Assembly: GCF_000003605.2 (NCBI RefSeq)
Contig: NW_003158732.1
Location: forward strand, 235,241-253,132
Source: Saccoglossus kowalevskii
Lineage: Eukaryota; Hemichordata; Enteropneusta; Harrimaniidae
Direction of reading: 5' to 3'
Length of the DNA stretch: 17,892 nucleotides
A program made the translations under genes and the position numbers. The notes beneath the pieces are model-generated. The model searched no databases and had not been told where the DNA came from. It saw nothing but the letters and a program-made list of their open reading frames with translations. The first letter of the stretch is position 1, and each line of letters begins with the position of its first letter. This document shows positions 9,072-17,355 of the stretch, in pieces.

Positions 9072-9501
9072 AGCTGTTCATAAGCTACCCTCCACCTGAA
9101 AAAAATTGTCTTCCCCTCCTGCTGACCAAATTCATCTTTCCCCTGCCCTCATTAAAAACAACTTTTTGTCCTACTCCTCTACCACCAACTTGCCTTTCTT
9201 GCCCTCCTGCTGACCAAATTCATCTTTCCCTTTCCCTCTCCTCAGTGGGTGACTCGCATTTTCAGTTATTGATAGCACACGGCTGCTCACATTTAGCATA
9301 TGTTTTATTATACTCTGCCCTAAAGGCTGTTTTACCCACCCTGTGATATTTATCTCTGTAAGTACCCTGTCCTTGCATTTTTTTTAGAAATCTGCCCTGC
9401 CCACTGGGGGGGTACTGATATTTCCCGCCCCCTAAAAAAATAGAAAAAATTTCCTGCCCTCAATAAAAAAACCCTTGAAACAGCTTTTCCGATGAACAGC
9501 T
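9072..9501. repeat. Pyrimidine-rich decayed repeat block
   Basis: The plus strand is a run of C/T-rich segments (CCTGCCCTCA followed by A-rich spacers) repeated in degenerate form. A 29-bp sequence occurs identically at 9114-9142 and 9202-9230. The block is bounded by a perfect 10-bp inverted repeat, AGCTGTTCAT (9072-9081) and ATGAACAGCT (9492-9501). The minus-strand open frame at 9350-9604 runs through this repeat and is not a gene. It may be a degraded transposon or a minisatellite. Confidence 0.5.
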
Positions 9502-9678
9502 CCATTGACTGCACCTGACGTATCCCCATCTCTACGTGCATACAACAGACATGTTTCACTCCAGTTTTTACATCGATTTTCAATCGATTTTTCTCATCCT
9601 TCATATAAACATGATATAAACAAATATGTCAAAATGACAATAACATTTTTACTTTTGTGTAGCGCTCTACTTTAATTC

Positions 9679-9696
9679 TTGTTGTTGTTGTTGTTG
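9679..9696. repeat. (TTG)6 microsatellite
   Basis: Six uninterrupted TTG units lie in otherwise AT-rich sequence. Confidence 0.9.
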
Positions 9697-9699
9697 CTA

Positions 9700-11640
9700 T
9701 TTTTGCATTTTCTATACGTAAGAACAAAAACAACTGATACAATGATCATTAGAACGATTTGTCAACATAAACGAATCAAAGCCTGAATATTAATTATCGT
9801 CTTGAAGATATAATACAATCAGATCATTATAAAGAAATGGATTTATATTTGTATTTAAAATAAAAAACTAATTATTCTCGTTTACAGTTGATTGTGCCCA
9901 TGAATACCACGTGCCCGCCACAATCATCCCGCCCTGCGTTCGCCAATTAACATTATAATACTAAAAAGTAATCTCTTTCCTATATAATGAATTTGAATAT
10001 ACATGTATATTCGATTACTTAAAACTCACAAAATATGATAATTTGTAGTCGTATATGGCGTATGGCGTAAACTTTGGCATGGAGGGTCATTATTTGGTTG
10101 GCCGAAAAATCGAAGGATGAATTTCGATAATAATTTTCACTTGTGAAGAAACTAGATGTGTAATATGTGTAATATAAACACGAGTACGTACACATGTTAT
10201 ACTGCATACCTACCTGGCCACAAACGTCGCATGTTTATAACGACTTGCGAACTGACCATGTTGGTCGACTCGGAAACTGTACGATTTGTCCAGTTGATGC
10301 CAGTGGGTGTTATATTTGTAAATATAAACTGCCGTATCAGTTCATGAACCCCCCAATAAATGGATTGTATCAAGAGAATGATCTAAATCACATAGTTTTG
10401 GGCAAAAAGCTGTGCTTTCACGAAACGAGACCGATCTGCACTCCAATACAATCTGTAAAGTACCAACAAATGTAAGGTTCTAGAATTGTCTCGATTGCAC
10501 CTGGTTTATTTTATTAGTGAATAATATGGATTGTTATTGGAATAAATTTATTTTTTACTCGATAACACTTTCCTGTGCCCGTCTCAACATTGTTAGAGGG
10601 CCAGGTAATAAAATACACCTGCACACGCATGCGACGACAACAACGCATGCTAAGTCGTAGAGGCTCTTGGGTAGGCACTTTACTTGTTTGTAAACAACGA
10701 CACGGTACACAGTCCCTCTATCCCTGTGCACGGTATTATAATAGCCGTTTGCCCCAAGTGCGCAGATGACGTCTCCCGCTCTAAGAAAAAAAAAACATCC
10801 ACCAGGAGCAACTTTTCTCATATTGCCAGCACCAGTGTAGTAAACCATAGACCTTAGAATAGTAGGGGATTAAAACTAAGGTTACATGAAAGGAATACCC
10901 ACAGTTGTATGTCTATGAGTAAATCGACTTCATTTTTGAAACTTTCAACATCTATAATGACACAGTTTCTTATTCGGTTTTGAAAACAATTATATAAACA
11001 ACTCATTTTAATTTGTATACTTAACTAATTGGCTTTATGCGTAAACGAGCCTTGTTTTTTTACTATGGGTCATATGTGAAATGGGGTACCGGTAATTGTA
11101 TACTACCTGGCACGTGATAGTCCCCCTAGTTCAGTCTAATTTCTGTAAGTGTTTCTCGTGAGAGACCATCGGAATATTGATAATACAATAGTATAAGGCC
11201 AGGTAAACAATCTGAAGAGTTGCCAACTAAACTTGCAAATACCTTAAAATTAGTAATAAACTCATAAACAAGTAGTCCCCATTTGTCTGCAATAAAATAC
11301 AGTTCAATAGTATTTACTTAAGTTGGGGACGATAATTCTTGATGTCACACAAGAACAAAAATATTGTATAATAGTCCAGTTTGTCATTGACAATCTCGCG
11401 TTATCATAAAGAATTGTATTTTTTGTTTTATAAATGTATGACCTTACGATATGCATAGAAAACATACTGATAATGTCGTGTCAATGTTTGTATTTGGCCG
11501 CCATATGTTTTGGTAACAATTTGCATTTCATTTGGTGTAGGTTCTACGGTTTAATTTAATTTGGTGTATTTTATATCATACTAATTTAATTTTGGTGTGG
11601 GTAATAGTGTTGAAGTTGTCTTGTTTTTTGTAGAGCCTTT
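9700..11640. other. Intergenic, no gene recognised
   Basis: Open frames at 10156-10475 (plus) and 10555-10848 (minus) encode up to 97 residues but show no family motif, and neither has convincing exon edges. A perfect 18-bp palindrome is at 9995-10012. One E-box CACGTG lies at 11111-11116. From 11529 to 11600 there is a short local repetition of TTTAATTTGGTGT-like sequence. No RNA gene was recognised. Confidence 0.5.
9995..10012. repeat. Perfect 18-bp palindrome
   Basis: GAATATACATGTATATTC is self-complementary over its whole length and stops sharply at both sides. The AT-rich composition makes chance origin possible. Confidence 0.85.
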
Positions 11641-11653
11641 TAAACAAATGTTT

Positions 11654-11868
11654 TACTGTGAAATACCTTAATTTAACTGGAATTAATGTTCGTTGAAAAG
11701 AATTTTGGGCGTTTTGTATGGAATTTATTTTCACTGATTTTTGACAAGTTGAATGTAAAATATAGGAAAAAAGGTGTATTCGCTTGATTTTATTTTAACT
11801 GAATCATTCCTTCAGCAAAAATAGCGAAAATGAATTCCAATGAAGTGAAAATAAAGTATTTTACAGTA
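11654..11868. mobile_element. MITE-like element with TA-flanked inverted repeats
   Basis: The ends are TACTGTGAAATAC (11654-11666) and GTATTTTACAGTA (11856-11868), inverted with one mismatch. The similarity continues inward for roughly 50 bases with small gaps (TTTAACTGGAATTAATGTTCG against its reverse-complement counterpart at about 11823-11850). Treating the outer TA as a target duplication would fit a Tc1/mariner-type non-autonomous element. There is no coding capacity. Confidence 0.55.
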
Positions 11869-12003
11869 TGCCACATTCGCGTGGGCTTTAATTTGTTTAT
11901 ATATTTGTTTGCTATTATATTATATTACAAGCTATTTACTTTACTATCACTTACTCCGATTCACCTTGAACGTGATAGGTAAAAAGAGTCACACGACCCA
12001 CGC

Positions 12004-12247
12004 AGACGTCACACATCAAGTACTAGTATCACGTGTTTCCCCAAAGTTCCGACGGACGGCGGAATATAATAGTCACTGAATATAGCGACGTTCCTTTGCG
12101 CCTCCAGGGCGAATGACGTTTATGTTGACAGTGATTTCACACATATGACAAGATTGCACATTTAGTCATCCATATAGTGCCCGGGCGGCCGTTAACTACA
12201 TTATGTTTAATTGCGTAAACACTTCCGACTGTGCACAGGTGTGACGT
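12004..12247. promoter_or_regulatory. CpG-rich patch with CRE-like and E-box sites
   Basis: The segment holds AGACGTCA (12004-12011), CACGTG (12030-12035), TGACGT (12114-12119 and 12242-12247) and a C/G-rich CCGGGCGGCCG core near 12181. It is compositionally distinct from the AT-rich flanks. No gene start is recognisable next to it, so it could be an enhancer, a promoter of an unrecognised transcript, or chance. Confidence 0.3.
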
Positions 12248-12651
12248 AAACCAGTAAAAACAAGGAAATTATACATTTTACACGTTGGAATCCGAGCACT
12301 ATCACATAAGACAACGTGAGAAATAAAGAATTGTTGCGTAAATATTATTATAGTGCTCCAGTCAATATATTATGTATAGTAACCCCGCCCTCCCGACTCA
12401 AACCAAGCTGAGTTTTCCGCAAGTGCAATTACAGACAACATCTTTACTGTATTCTCACCGGACTCTTAGTGAAATTCACAAATGAGAACAGAAAACCAAA
12501 AATTAGCGAAAACTGTCCATACACACTAATGTAAATTTTATTAAGTTATCTTCAGATTTTTATTAAATTTGTGAGAATCTTACTAGTATTTTACTACTGA
12601 CAGGGATAGCATAATCGTTCATACATCCACGCAATGGCCATCCGCCGCATT

Positions 12652-12831
12652 GACAAGACGATTTTACATTGTTTTTATTTTTTGAAATGCTCGTTTAGCA
12701 TTTTTGAAGAAAGGAGAATTTCAAAAAATACTTAACATGCCTAAAATGCCAAACGTGCAAGCCTTCTCAGTTCAAAGACAGGTCTCAAAAAATGACAAAC
12801 TGCATTTCAAAAAATGTAAAATCGTCTTGTC
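12652..12831. mobile_element. Foldback/MITE-like 180-bp element
   Basis: The left arm 12652-12690 and right arm 12802-12831 are inverted copies. They match exactly over the outer 18 bases (GACAAGACGATTTTACAT) and again over TTTTTTGAAATGC, the left arm having extra bases between. Inner parts also pair (GCTCGTTTAGCATTTTT against the complement of 12738-12755). Possible 3-bp ATT flanks are present on both sides. It has no coding potential. Confidence 0.6.
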
Positions 12832-13115
12832 ATTTGGTGATGTTACAAAAATGTCAAATATGTAAATATTGTAATACATTTTTTTGTCAACATTTTAGTT
12901 TTCAAACATGCACTGCACCAAACAGATATTTTTACATACCTATATACAGACACGTTTGATCTAAAAATGCCAAACGAACATGTCTGCTGTTTGCAAAACC
13001 TCACAATGGCACGACGAGTCGCACAGTGGGATAAACATATAACTTTACATGTGAGGCTCATGAAACTCTCCGTAAAATCAAACAAGGTCAAGTTCTAAAA
13101 TCATTATCAAAATTA

Positions 13116-13121
13116 TTTATT
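13116..13121 (-). terminator. Candidate polyadenylation signal of the PDP gene
   Basis: AATAAA on the minus strand lies 68 bases past the PDP stop codon, within a typical short 3' UTR distance. Confidence 0.55.
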
Positions 13122-13188
13122 CACTCCTAATTTGCCACATAAAAATATTCCTGACCGAAGCTGATACAGCTTATAGCACATACAGTGT

Positions 13189-14676
13189 TTACCCGCGACT
13201 TTTACTCCTCTTTTTCTCAGTGTCAAAGAAAATTACATAAATAGTGATGTCGTCCCTGTGATCACGCACTTCATAATGAGGGAGCGATAAGAAAGCGGAG
13301 AGCTTCCCGTGGCTGATGCCTTTCTCGCTGTCACCCAGAGCATGTCGTACGAGATGAGTGGCTACATTGTCGTCGATAGGCCTCGAAGCAAGTCCCGATT
13401 TACGGTCTTTCAATTTCGAGTTAATGTCACTGAGTGTAAATCGCGAGGTTGGCCTGACCTTAAACGCCTCCAAAGTTTCCCGCCCGCTAATATGATCACC
13501 CACAAGTTGAACAGTTTTCTCCTTAGTCATAAAATCCCACAAACCATCAGTGGCAATTACTAGAAATTTATCCTGGGGAGTGAGGCGATGGTGGATTATT
13601 TCAGGAGTAGCAACCAGATATGGGGGTGTGTAATAGTGCCTTGGAATAAGCATTCTTCCATTAGGTAACGCCCTTAGTTGGTTAGCGTGCCATTTGTATT
13701 TGACGTCGCCAAACGCTCTGAGTGGGGCTAATTCTGAAAGTAGTCTGTTATTCTTGATGAGAAAGGCACTTTCGTTATGAGGATGCGCTTTTCTGATTCG
13801 GTCAATTTCCACTGTGTTATGACCGCTATGACGATGAGAAAGTGCTTTCGGAATCCAGCCTGAATGAGTCATCTCTGCTTTACGTCCGATAATTGCCCGA
13901 CTATCCCCGACATTTGCTACCCATACGTCAGAACCGTTGATATAAGCGACACATGCGCACGAACCAGACAGTGCAACTTGGGTAGCGTCCTGGTATACTG
14001 TCGTACGCCCACCAATCAAAGCTCTTGCTTCGGACGATATATCTTCGTCCAGTCGTTCAAACGCAAGTTCGATGGCCGCATGTAGGTCATCGTCTTCCAC
14101 ATTCATTGCTAGACTGTCATTCACAAATCGACCTAGACTTTTCTTGTATCCCTCGGCATTTTCGACGCTAATATAGTCATCTGGATTCCTGTGCCACTTT
14201 AGAAGAGGTATTTCCGTCCGTCTATGCAAAAATGCATCTTGAATTTCAGCCAGCCTGTCGTAGGGAAGAATCGATGTAGCAATATAGTCGAACAGACGTT
14301 CGCTGACAGCCTGAGAACAGGCAGTACCAGCATGTCCATCAAATACACCGAAAAGCAATCCACCACTCCGCAAGCATGTCGCTGCCGATCGACGATCTTC
14401 AACGGGCCTATTCGCTGCAAGCTGGGTCGTATCGAAGGACGTCACGACGCCACCTTCGTATTTATCCAGATGGACTGTAAACTCTTGTTGCCGCAAGATT
14501 GTACTTACTTCAGACGGAGACAACATTGCACATCTTCTACTGGAAGTCGTAAACTGTTTATTAACGCGCCGTACACGGTTAACATCGTAACGATTGTGCA
14601 ATAAATACCGGAAACTTGAGGGATCACTTTCACCGAGTCGTCTGAACCATCTGCATGCTAGAAGGCGAACACACAT
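13189..14676 (-). CDS. PDP1: Pyruvate dehydrogenase phosphatase, catalytic subunit, intronless, complete
   Basis: This 495-residue PP2C-type phosphatase matches the mitochondrial PDP family, which dephosphorylates the E1-alpha subunit and so reactivates the pyruvate dehydrogenase complex. Family blocks visible are LSPSEVSTILRQQE (52-65), PVEDRRSAATC (91-101), GVFDGHAGTACSQAVSERLF (110-129), ANVGDSRA (254-261), LRAFGDVKYKW (319-329), PQDKFLVIATDGLWD (367-381), ATHLVRHALG (439-448) and RDDITIYV (474-481). Metal ligands expected from PP2C enzymes are D94, D113/G114, D377 and D476. Residues 1-50 are Arg-rich and almost without acids, consistent with a cleavable matrix-targeting peptide. An in-frame TAG lies 12 bases upstream of this ATG, fixing the start in the genomic frame. 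Human PDP1 is somewhat longer (about 537). The basic tail EKKRSKSRG is unusual. The PDP1 versus PDP2 label is arbitrary if the organism has one gene. Confidence 0.95.
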   Translation of the reverse strand: MCVRLLACRWFRRLGESDPSSFRYLLHNRYDVNRVRRVNKQFTTSSRRCAMLSPSEVSTILRQQEFTVHLDKYEGGVVTSFDTTQLAANRPVEDRRSAATCLRSGGLLFGVFDGHAGTACSQAVSERLFDYIATSILPYDRLAEIQDAFLHRRTEIPLLKWHRNPDDYISVENAEGYKKSLGRFVNDSLAMNVEDDDLHAAIELAFERLDEDISSEARALIGGRTTVYQDATQVALSGSCACVAYINGSDVWVANVGDSRAIIGRKAEMTHSGWIPKALSHRHSGHNTVEIDRIRKAHPHNESAFLIKNNRLLSELAPLRAFGDVKYKWHANQLRALPNGRMLIPRHYYTPPYLVATPEIIHHRLTPQDKFLVIATDGLWDFMTKEKTVQLVGDHISGRETLEAFKVRPTSRFTLSDINSKLKDRKSGLASRPIDDNVATHLVRHALGDSEKGISHGKLSAFLSLPHYEVRDHRDDITIYVIFFDTEKKRSKSRG

Positions 14677-15189
14677 TGCTATTCCTCGCTAGTCTTTCAA
14701 ACCAGCAGTAATGCCTTCAACATTTACGACATTTTCTGAAAATGTCACATAAAAGAAGATACGGCGGCAAGTAAAAATTACCACACGATGTAAGCGTGCG
14801 ACAAGTAACCTTTCACCCAGGAAGTGTTCAACAATCAGCGAAAATGACTCCCTAGGCTAACAATATTTCCATTCGACAGTTCCTATTATTCTAAACAAAA
14901 TATCATTCTTTAGATATATAATTATATGTAAACTATTAAACAATTTATATTTTTAAAACAGTGCACACACAACTTTATTCGTCTTTAATAAAGAATTACA
15001 CGAATATCCGTGTAATGATCCTGGTATTTGACGTCTTCATATTTTATACTTACTTAGGGAGCACACTCTTTTGCGCACATGCGTCCTGGTTCAGTGGTGT
15101 TTTGATTGTTTGATTGCGGACCACGGCTCATTTGATCGTGATATCCGTGTTGATAATTTATTGCAAGTTCGGAGAGCTACAATTTCAAG
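14677..15189. promoter_or_regulatory. Shared intergenic region between divergent PDP and the plus-strand gene
   Basis: The two ATGs face away from each other with 513 bp between them. The interval includes a perfect 22-bp hairpin (ATTACACG...CGTGTAAT, 14995-15016), a TGACGTCT site near 15028-15036 and a GCGCA-CA-TGCGT sequence at 15073-15084 that resembles an NRF-1 site with two extra central bases. No TATA box is convincing. A bidirectional promoter is likely by layout, not demonstrated. Confidence 0.5.
14995..15016. repeat. Perfect 8-bp-stem inverted repeat
   Basis: ATTACACG and CGTGTAAT flank the 6-base spacer AATATC. It lies midway between the divergent genes. Confidence 0.85.
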
Positions 15190-15286
15190 ATGAATCACGT
15201 TAAACCCACGACGTTACGGACATTATTATCGAGGCTAAGTAACATAACAAACAGGGGCATTGCAAATGCTCCTTCCGCAGTGTCTG
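15190..15286 (+). CDS. First coding exon of an unidentified gene, probable mitochondrial targeting peptide
   Basis: The ATG at 15190 has A at -3 and an in-frame TAA 11 codons before it. It opens a 32-codon exon that ends in phase 1 at TCTG|GTATGT, a good donor. The peptide starts MNHVKPTTLRTLLSRLS, has Lys5, Arg10, Arg15 and Arg22, many Ser/Thr/Leu and no acidic residue, as in amphipathic matrix-targeting sequences. The mature protein is not visible, so the gene cannot be named. No convincing second exon was found before the right edge, which implies a first intron of at least 2.6 kb. It is divergent from PDP. Confidence 0.6.
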
Positions 15287-15759
15287 GTATGTAGACATTT
15301 ATAGGTTTCACTCTACTATTATGTTTATTTATGTGATGTTATGGTCTCATACCACTAATTGGAACTCCATAGATGACAATGTTAGCGTTTGGGTGAAAGG
15401 GTTACAAAGATCAAAATATTGTTTTAATTTGTTGAAACCACATGTATGTAATAGCATTCTGGCCAGTAAAACTCATGTTTGCGAGCTCAAATTCCTACGG
15501 AATAGATGTAAACAGAGCACACAGATTTGTCAGTCTTTCTACTTTCAATCTTCTCAGAAACGTAGCCAGTTTGGAAGTTGCCCAGATCCACAGGTCACCA
15601 GTATACAATATACAAAGTGACTCACAGCTGTTGTAATTGCAGTACTTTTTCTGGACTACAAGCATGACGAAAATAACCAAGTCCTGGTCAATTGCAAATT
15701 ATTCACGTAATAGCTGATTAGCATATGACTCCAGTTTGACCCCAGAGGGGTACAGTCAC
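15287..15759 (+). other. Start of presumed first intron, no gene recognised
   Basis: Open frames at 15321-15636 on both strands show no known motif and overlap each other. No exon with convincing edges continues the upstream 32-codon exon. Confidence 0.45.
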
Positions 15760-15852
15760 TTCGCCCGAACTCCTTCGCCTGATTACCAGTTCGCCCAATT
15801 ACCAGTTCGCCCAATTATCGGTTCGCCCGTTTTCCTTTTTGCCCGATTTACT
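15760..15852 (+). repeat. Left arm of foldback element, 16-bp tandem units
   Basis: Six cores are spaced 14, 16, 16, 16 and 16 bases. The third and fourth units are nearly identical (TTCGCCCAATTACCAG); the outermost spacer is the short GAACTCC. Confidence 0.85.
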
Positions 15853-16365
15853 GATGTTACACAGTAAGCCTACTGCGGGTTTCGATTCGAAATGTACATC
15901 TGGTAAAATGCATGAAATCTACCATATGATCACATTTTAGTCGGGGTTTTCTTGCCGATGCAAACACTGCAACTGATGTCCGCCAATGCGGGTAGTCATC
16001 CCCCATTCACAATAGAGGGTGGCCGACAGGCAATGGGACAGGTATGCATCGGCCGTCATACACAGATTTTTCACTTGTTTCACCATCGGTGTTTGAATAA
16101 AATACTTTCACAGTGGTGTTCGTTGGCAGAATAATTTCAATCCGCGCATTTTATGCAAAGATTGACCATTGAAGGAACCTTTGTACGCCCTCCGGTGTTG
16201 GGAACTTGGAACGCTAAGTAGTACCTAAAGCCAACCTCGGCGTTTATCAATCTAATAAAACTCGCAAATCACGACGTCGTTACCGTATTTTTAAAGTTTT
16301 AAATACAATTTATATAGTACCAATAATATATTATTTCCTCTTGTTTTACAGTCAGATTTTACAGT

Positions 16366-16505
16366 CGATTCACGCTAATTTATTTTAAATTTCTACCATA
16401 CTTTTAAATTGAAATAGAAACACAACATTGTATATAATTAATATACATGGTATTAGGGCCCGATCTACGCTAATTTATTTTAAATTTCGACCATACTTTG
16501 AAATT
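16366..16505 (+). repeat. Pair of 45-bp direct repeats inside the foldback element
   Basis: Positions 16366-16410 and 16461-16505 align without gaps with four mismatches. They are 95 bases apart, just inside the right arm. Confidence 0.8.
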
Positions 16506-16562
16506 TCGACTTCTACGTTATCTTGTTTTGACTACACGTAAATACCAAACATACGAGGAATC

Positions 16563-16663
16563 AGGCGAACTGGTAATCGGGCGAAATGGCAATCGGGCGA
16601 AATGGTAATCGGGCGAACAGGCAATCGGGCGAAACCGTTCGGGCGAAGTGGTAATTGGGCGAA
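16563..16663 (-). repeat. Right arm of foldback element, 16-bp tandem units
   Basis: Seven GGGCGAA-type cores are spaced 16, 16, 16, 16, 14 and 16 bases. The single 14-base step (spacer ACCGTTC) mirrors the one in the left arm, so the arms share their internal register with one extra outer unit here. Confidence 0.85.
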
Positions 16664-17060
16664 ATGCCCCCAATTCGTCTGTGACAGTGTGCACTAAACT
16701 GGCTAAAGTATTAGGGTGCCCCGCGATATACATAGCAGCTGACAGTAGTCACTCCCATTATCTATGTGTGCCTAATTTCGCTGCCTTTTCCCTTTTATCT
16801 GCAATTATTAGCACACTTTTATTTTTTCTATTTATTTAATTTTGTACATACATACATATCAGTCATACGTCCTCAAAATTATTATGGCCTTTGTGGGGTC
16901 GCTGATATTATTCGTGACTGAGCTTTAACCAAAATAACTAAGAAATGACAGACTGAATCATTCTCTACTATATATATACGTAATAAACATACACCTACTC
17001 ATATACACTGATACAAATTGTAATTTGCTTACAGCTACAATAAAGATTCATAAGTTATTA
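16664..17060. other. No gene recognised
   Basis: AT-rich sequence, presumed intron. Short frames at 16518-16733 (minus) and 16648-16839 (plus) partly overlap the foldback arm and are not genes. Confidence 0.5.
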
Positions 17061-17066
17061 ACTGAA

Positions 17067-17329
17067 CATTGAGTTACGGGTAACATACAATGTTAAACCA
17101 AACAAAAACAAATACAATGTATGTTGATCGTAACTTGAATTTCGGTTAAACTGTTAATTAAAGTTCGGGTTACTAAATGTGGACGTTATACAACAATAAC
17201 AATTTTGCCCGTAACTCGACGTTAATTGAACACTGAGTTACAATTTGACTTGGTTTTGCAAAATTCGGCGTGGTTTCAAAAAATATGGGTGTGGACATTT
17301 TTATAACTCGATGATTTCATAACTCGATG
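17067..17329 (-). mobile_element. MITE-like inverted-repeat element, copy B
   Basis: The ends are CATTGAGTTACGG (17067-17079) and TCATAACTCGATG (17317-17329), inverted with three mismatches. As in the copy at 5850-6085, the terminal motif is doubled at one end (AACTCGATGA at 17304-17313, AACTCGATGT at 17321-17330). The interior aligns with the reverse complement of copy A, including the 15-bp block at 17173-17187. It is 27 bp longer, with insertions near the middle. Homology appears to extend right to about 17355. Confidence 0.65.
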
Positions 17330-17355
17330 TCTGTAACCGAAGCAATTCAGCATCC

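Larger units (their letters stand above)
15760..16663. mobile_element. Foldback element with inverted arrays of a 16-bp repeat
   Basis: The left arm (15760-15844) has TTCGCCC-type cores at 15760, 15774, 15790, 15806, 15822 and 15838. The right arm (16563-16663) has the complement GGGCGAA at 16563, 16579, 16595, 16611, 16627, 16641 and 16657. The full unit is close to TTCGCCCGATTACCAG. The arms flank about 720 bp of AT-rich unrelated sequence with no supported coding frame. Inverted arms built of short tandem repeats are the hallmark of foldback-type elements such as Drosophila FB. It lies in the presumed first intron of the plus-strand gene. Confidence 0.7.

Noticed and set aside
9350-9604. 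84-residue minus-strand frame
   Set aside because: Runs through the pyrimidine-rich repeat block.
10156-10475. Cysteine-containing 93-residue plus-strand frame (and an overlapping 63-residue frame)
   Set aside because: The Cys spacing does not fit a zinc-binding motif I know, and there are no convincing exon edges.
10555-10848. 97-residue minus-strand frame with a hydrophobic Val/Cys stretch
   Set aside because: No promoter or splice context and no recognised family; length is within chance range for this much sequence.
14224-14604. 126-residue plus-strand frame
   Set aside because: Antisense shadow of the PDP N-terminal half, whose motifs are clear on the minus strand.
15760-15852. CRISPR-like regular repeats
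   Set aside because: The units are 16-bp contiguous tandem repeats without unique spacers, in an animal genome, and mirrored by an inverted array.
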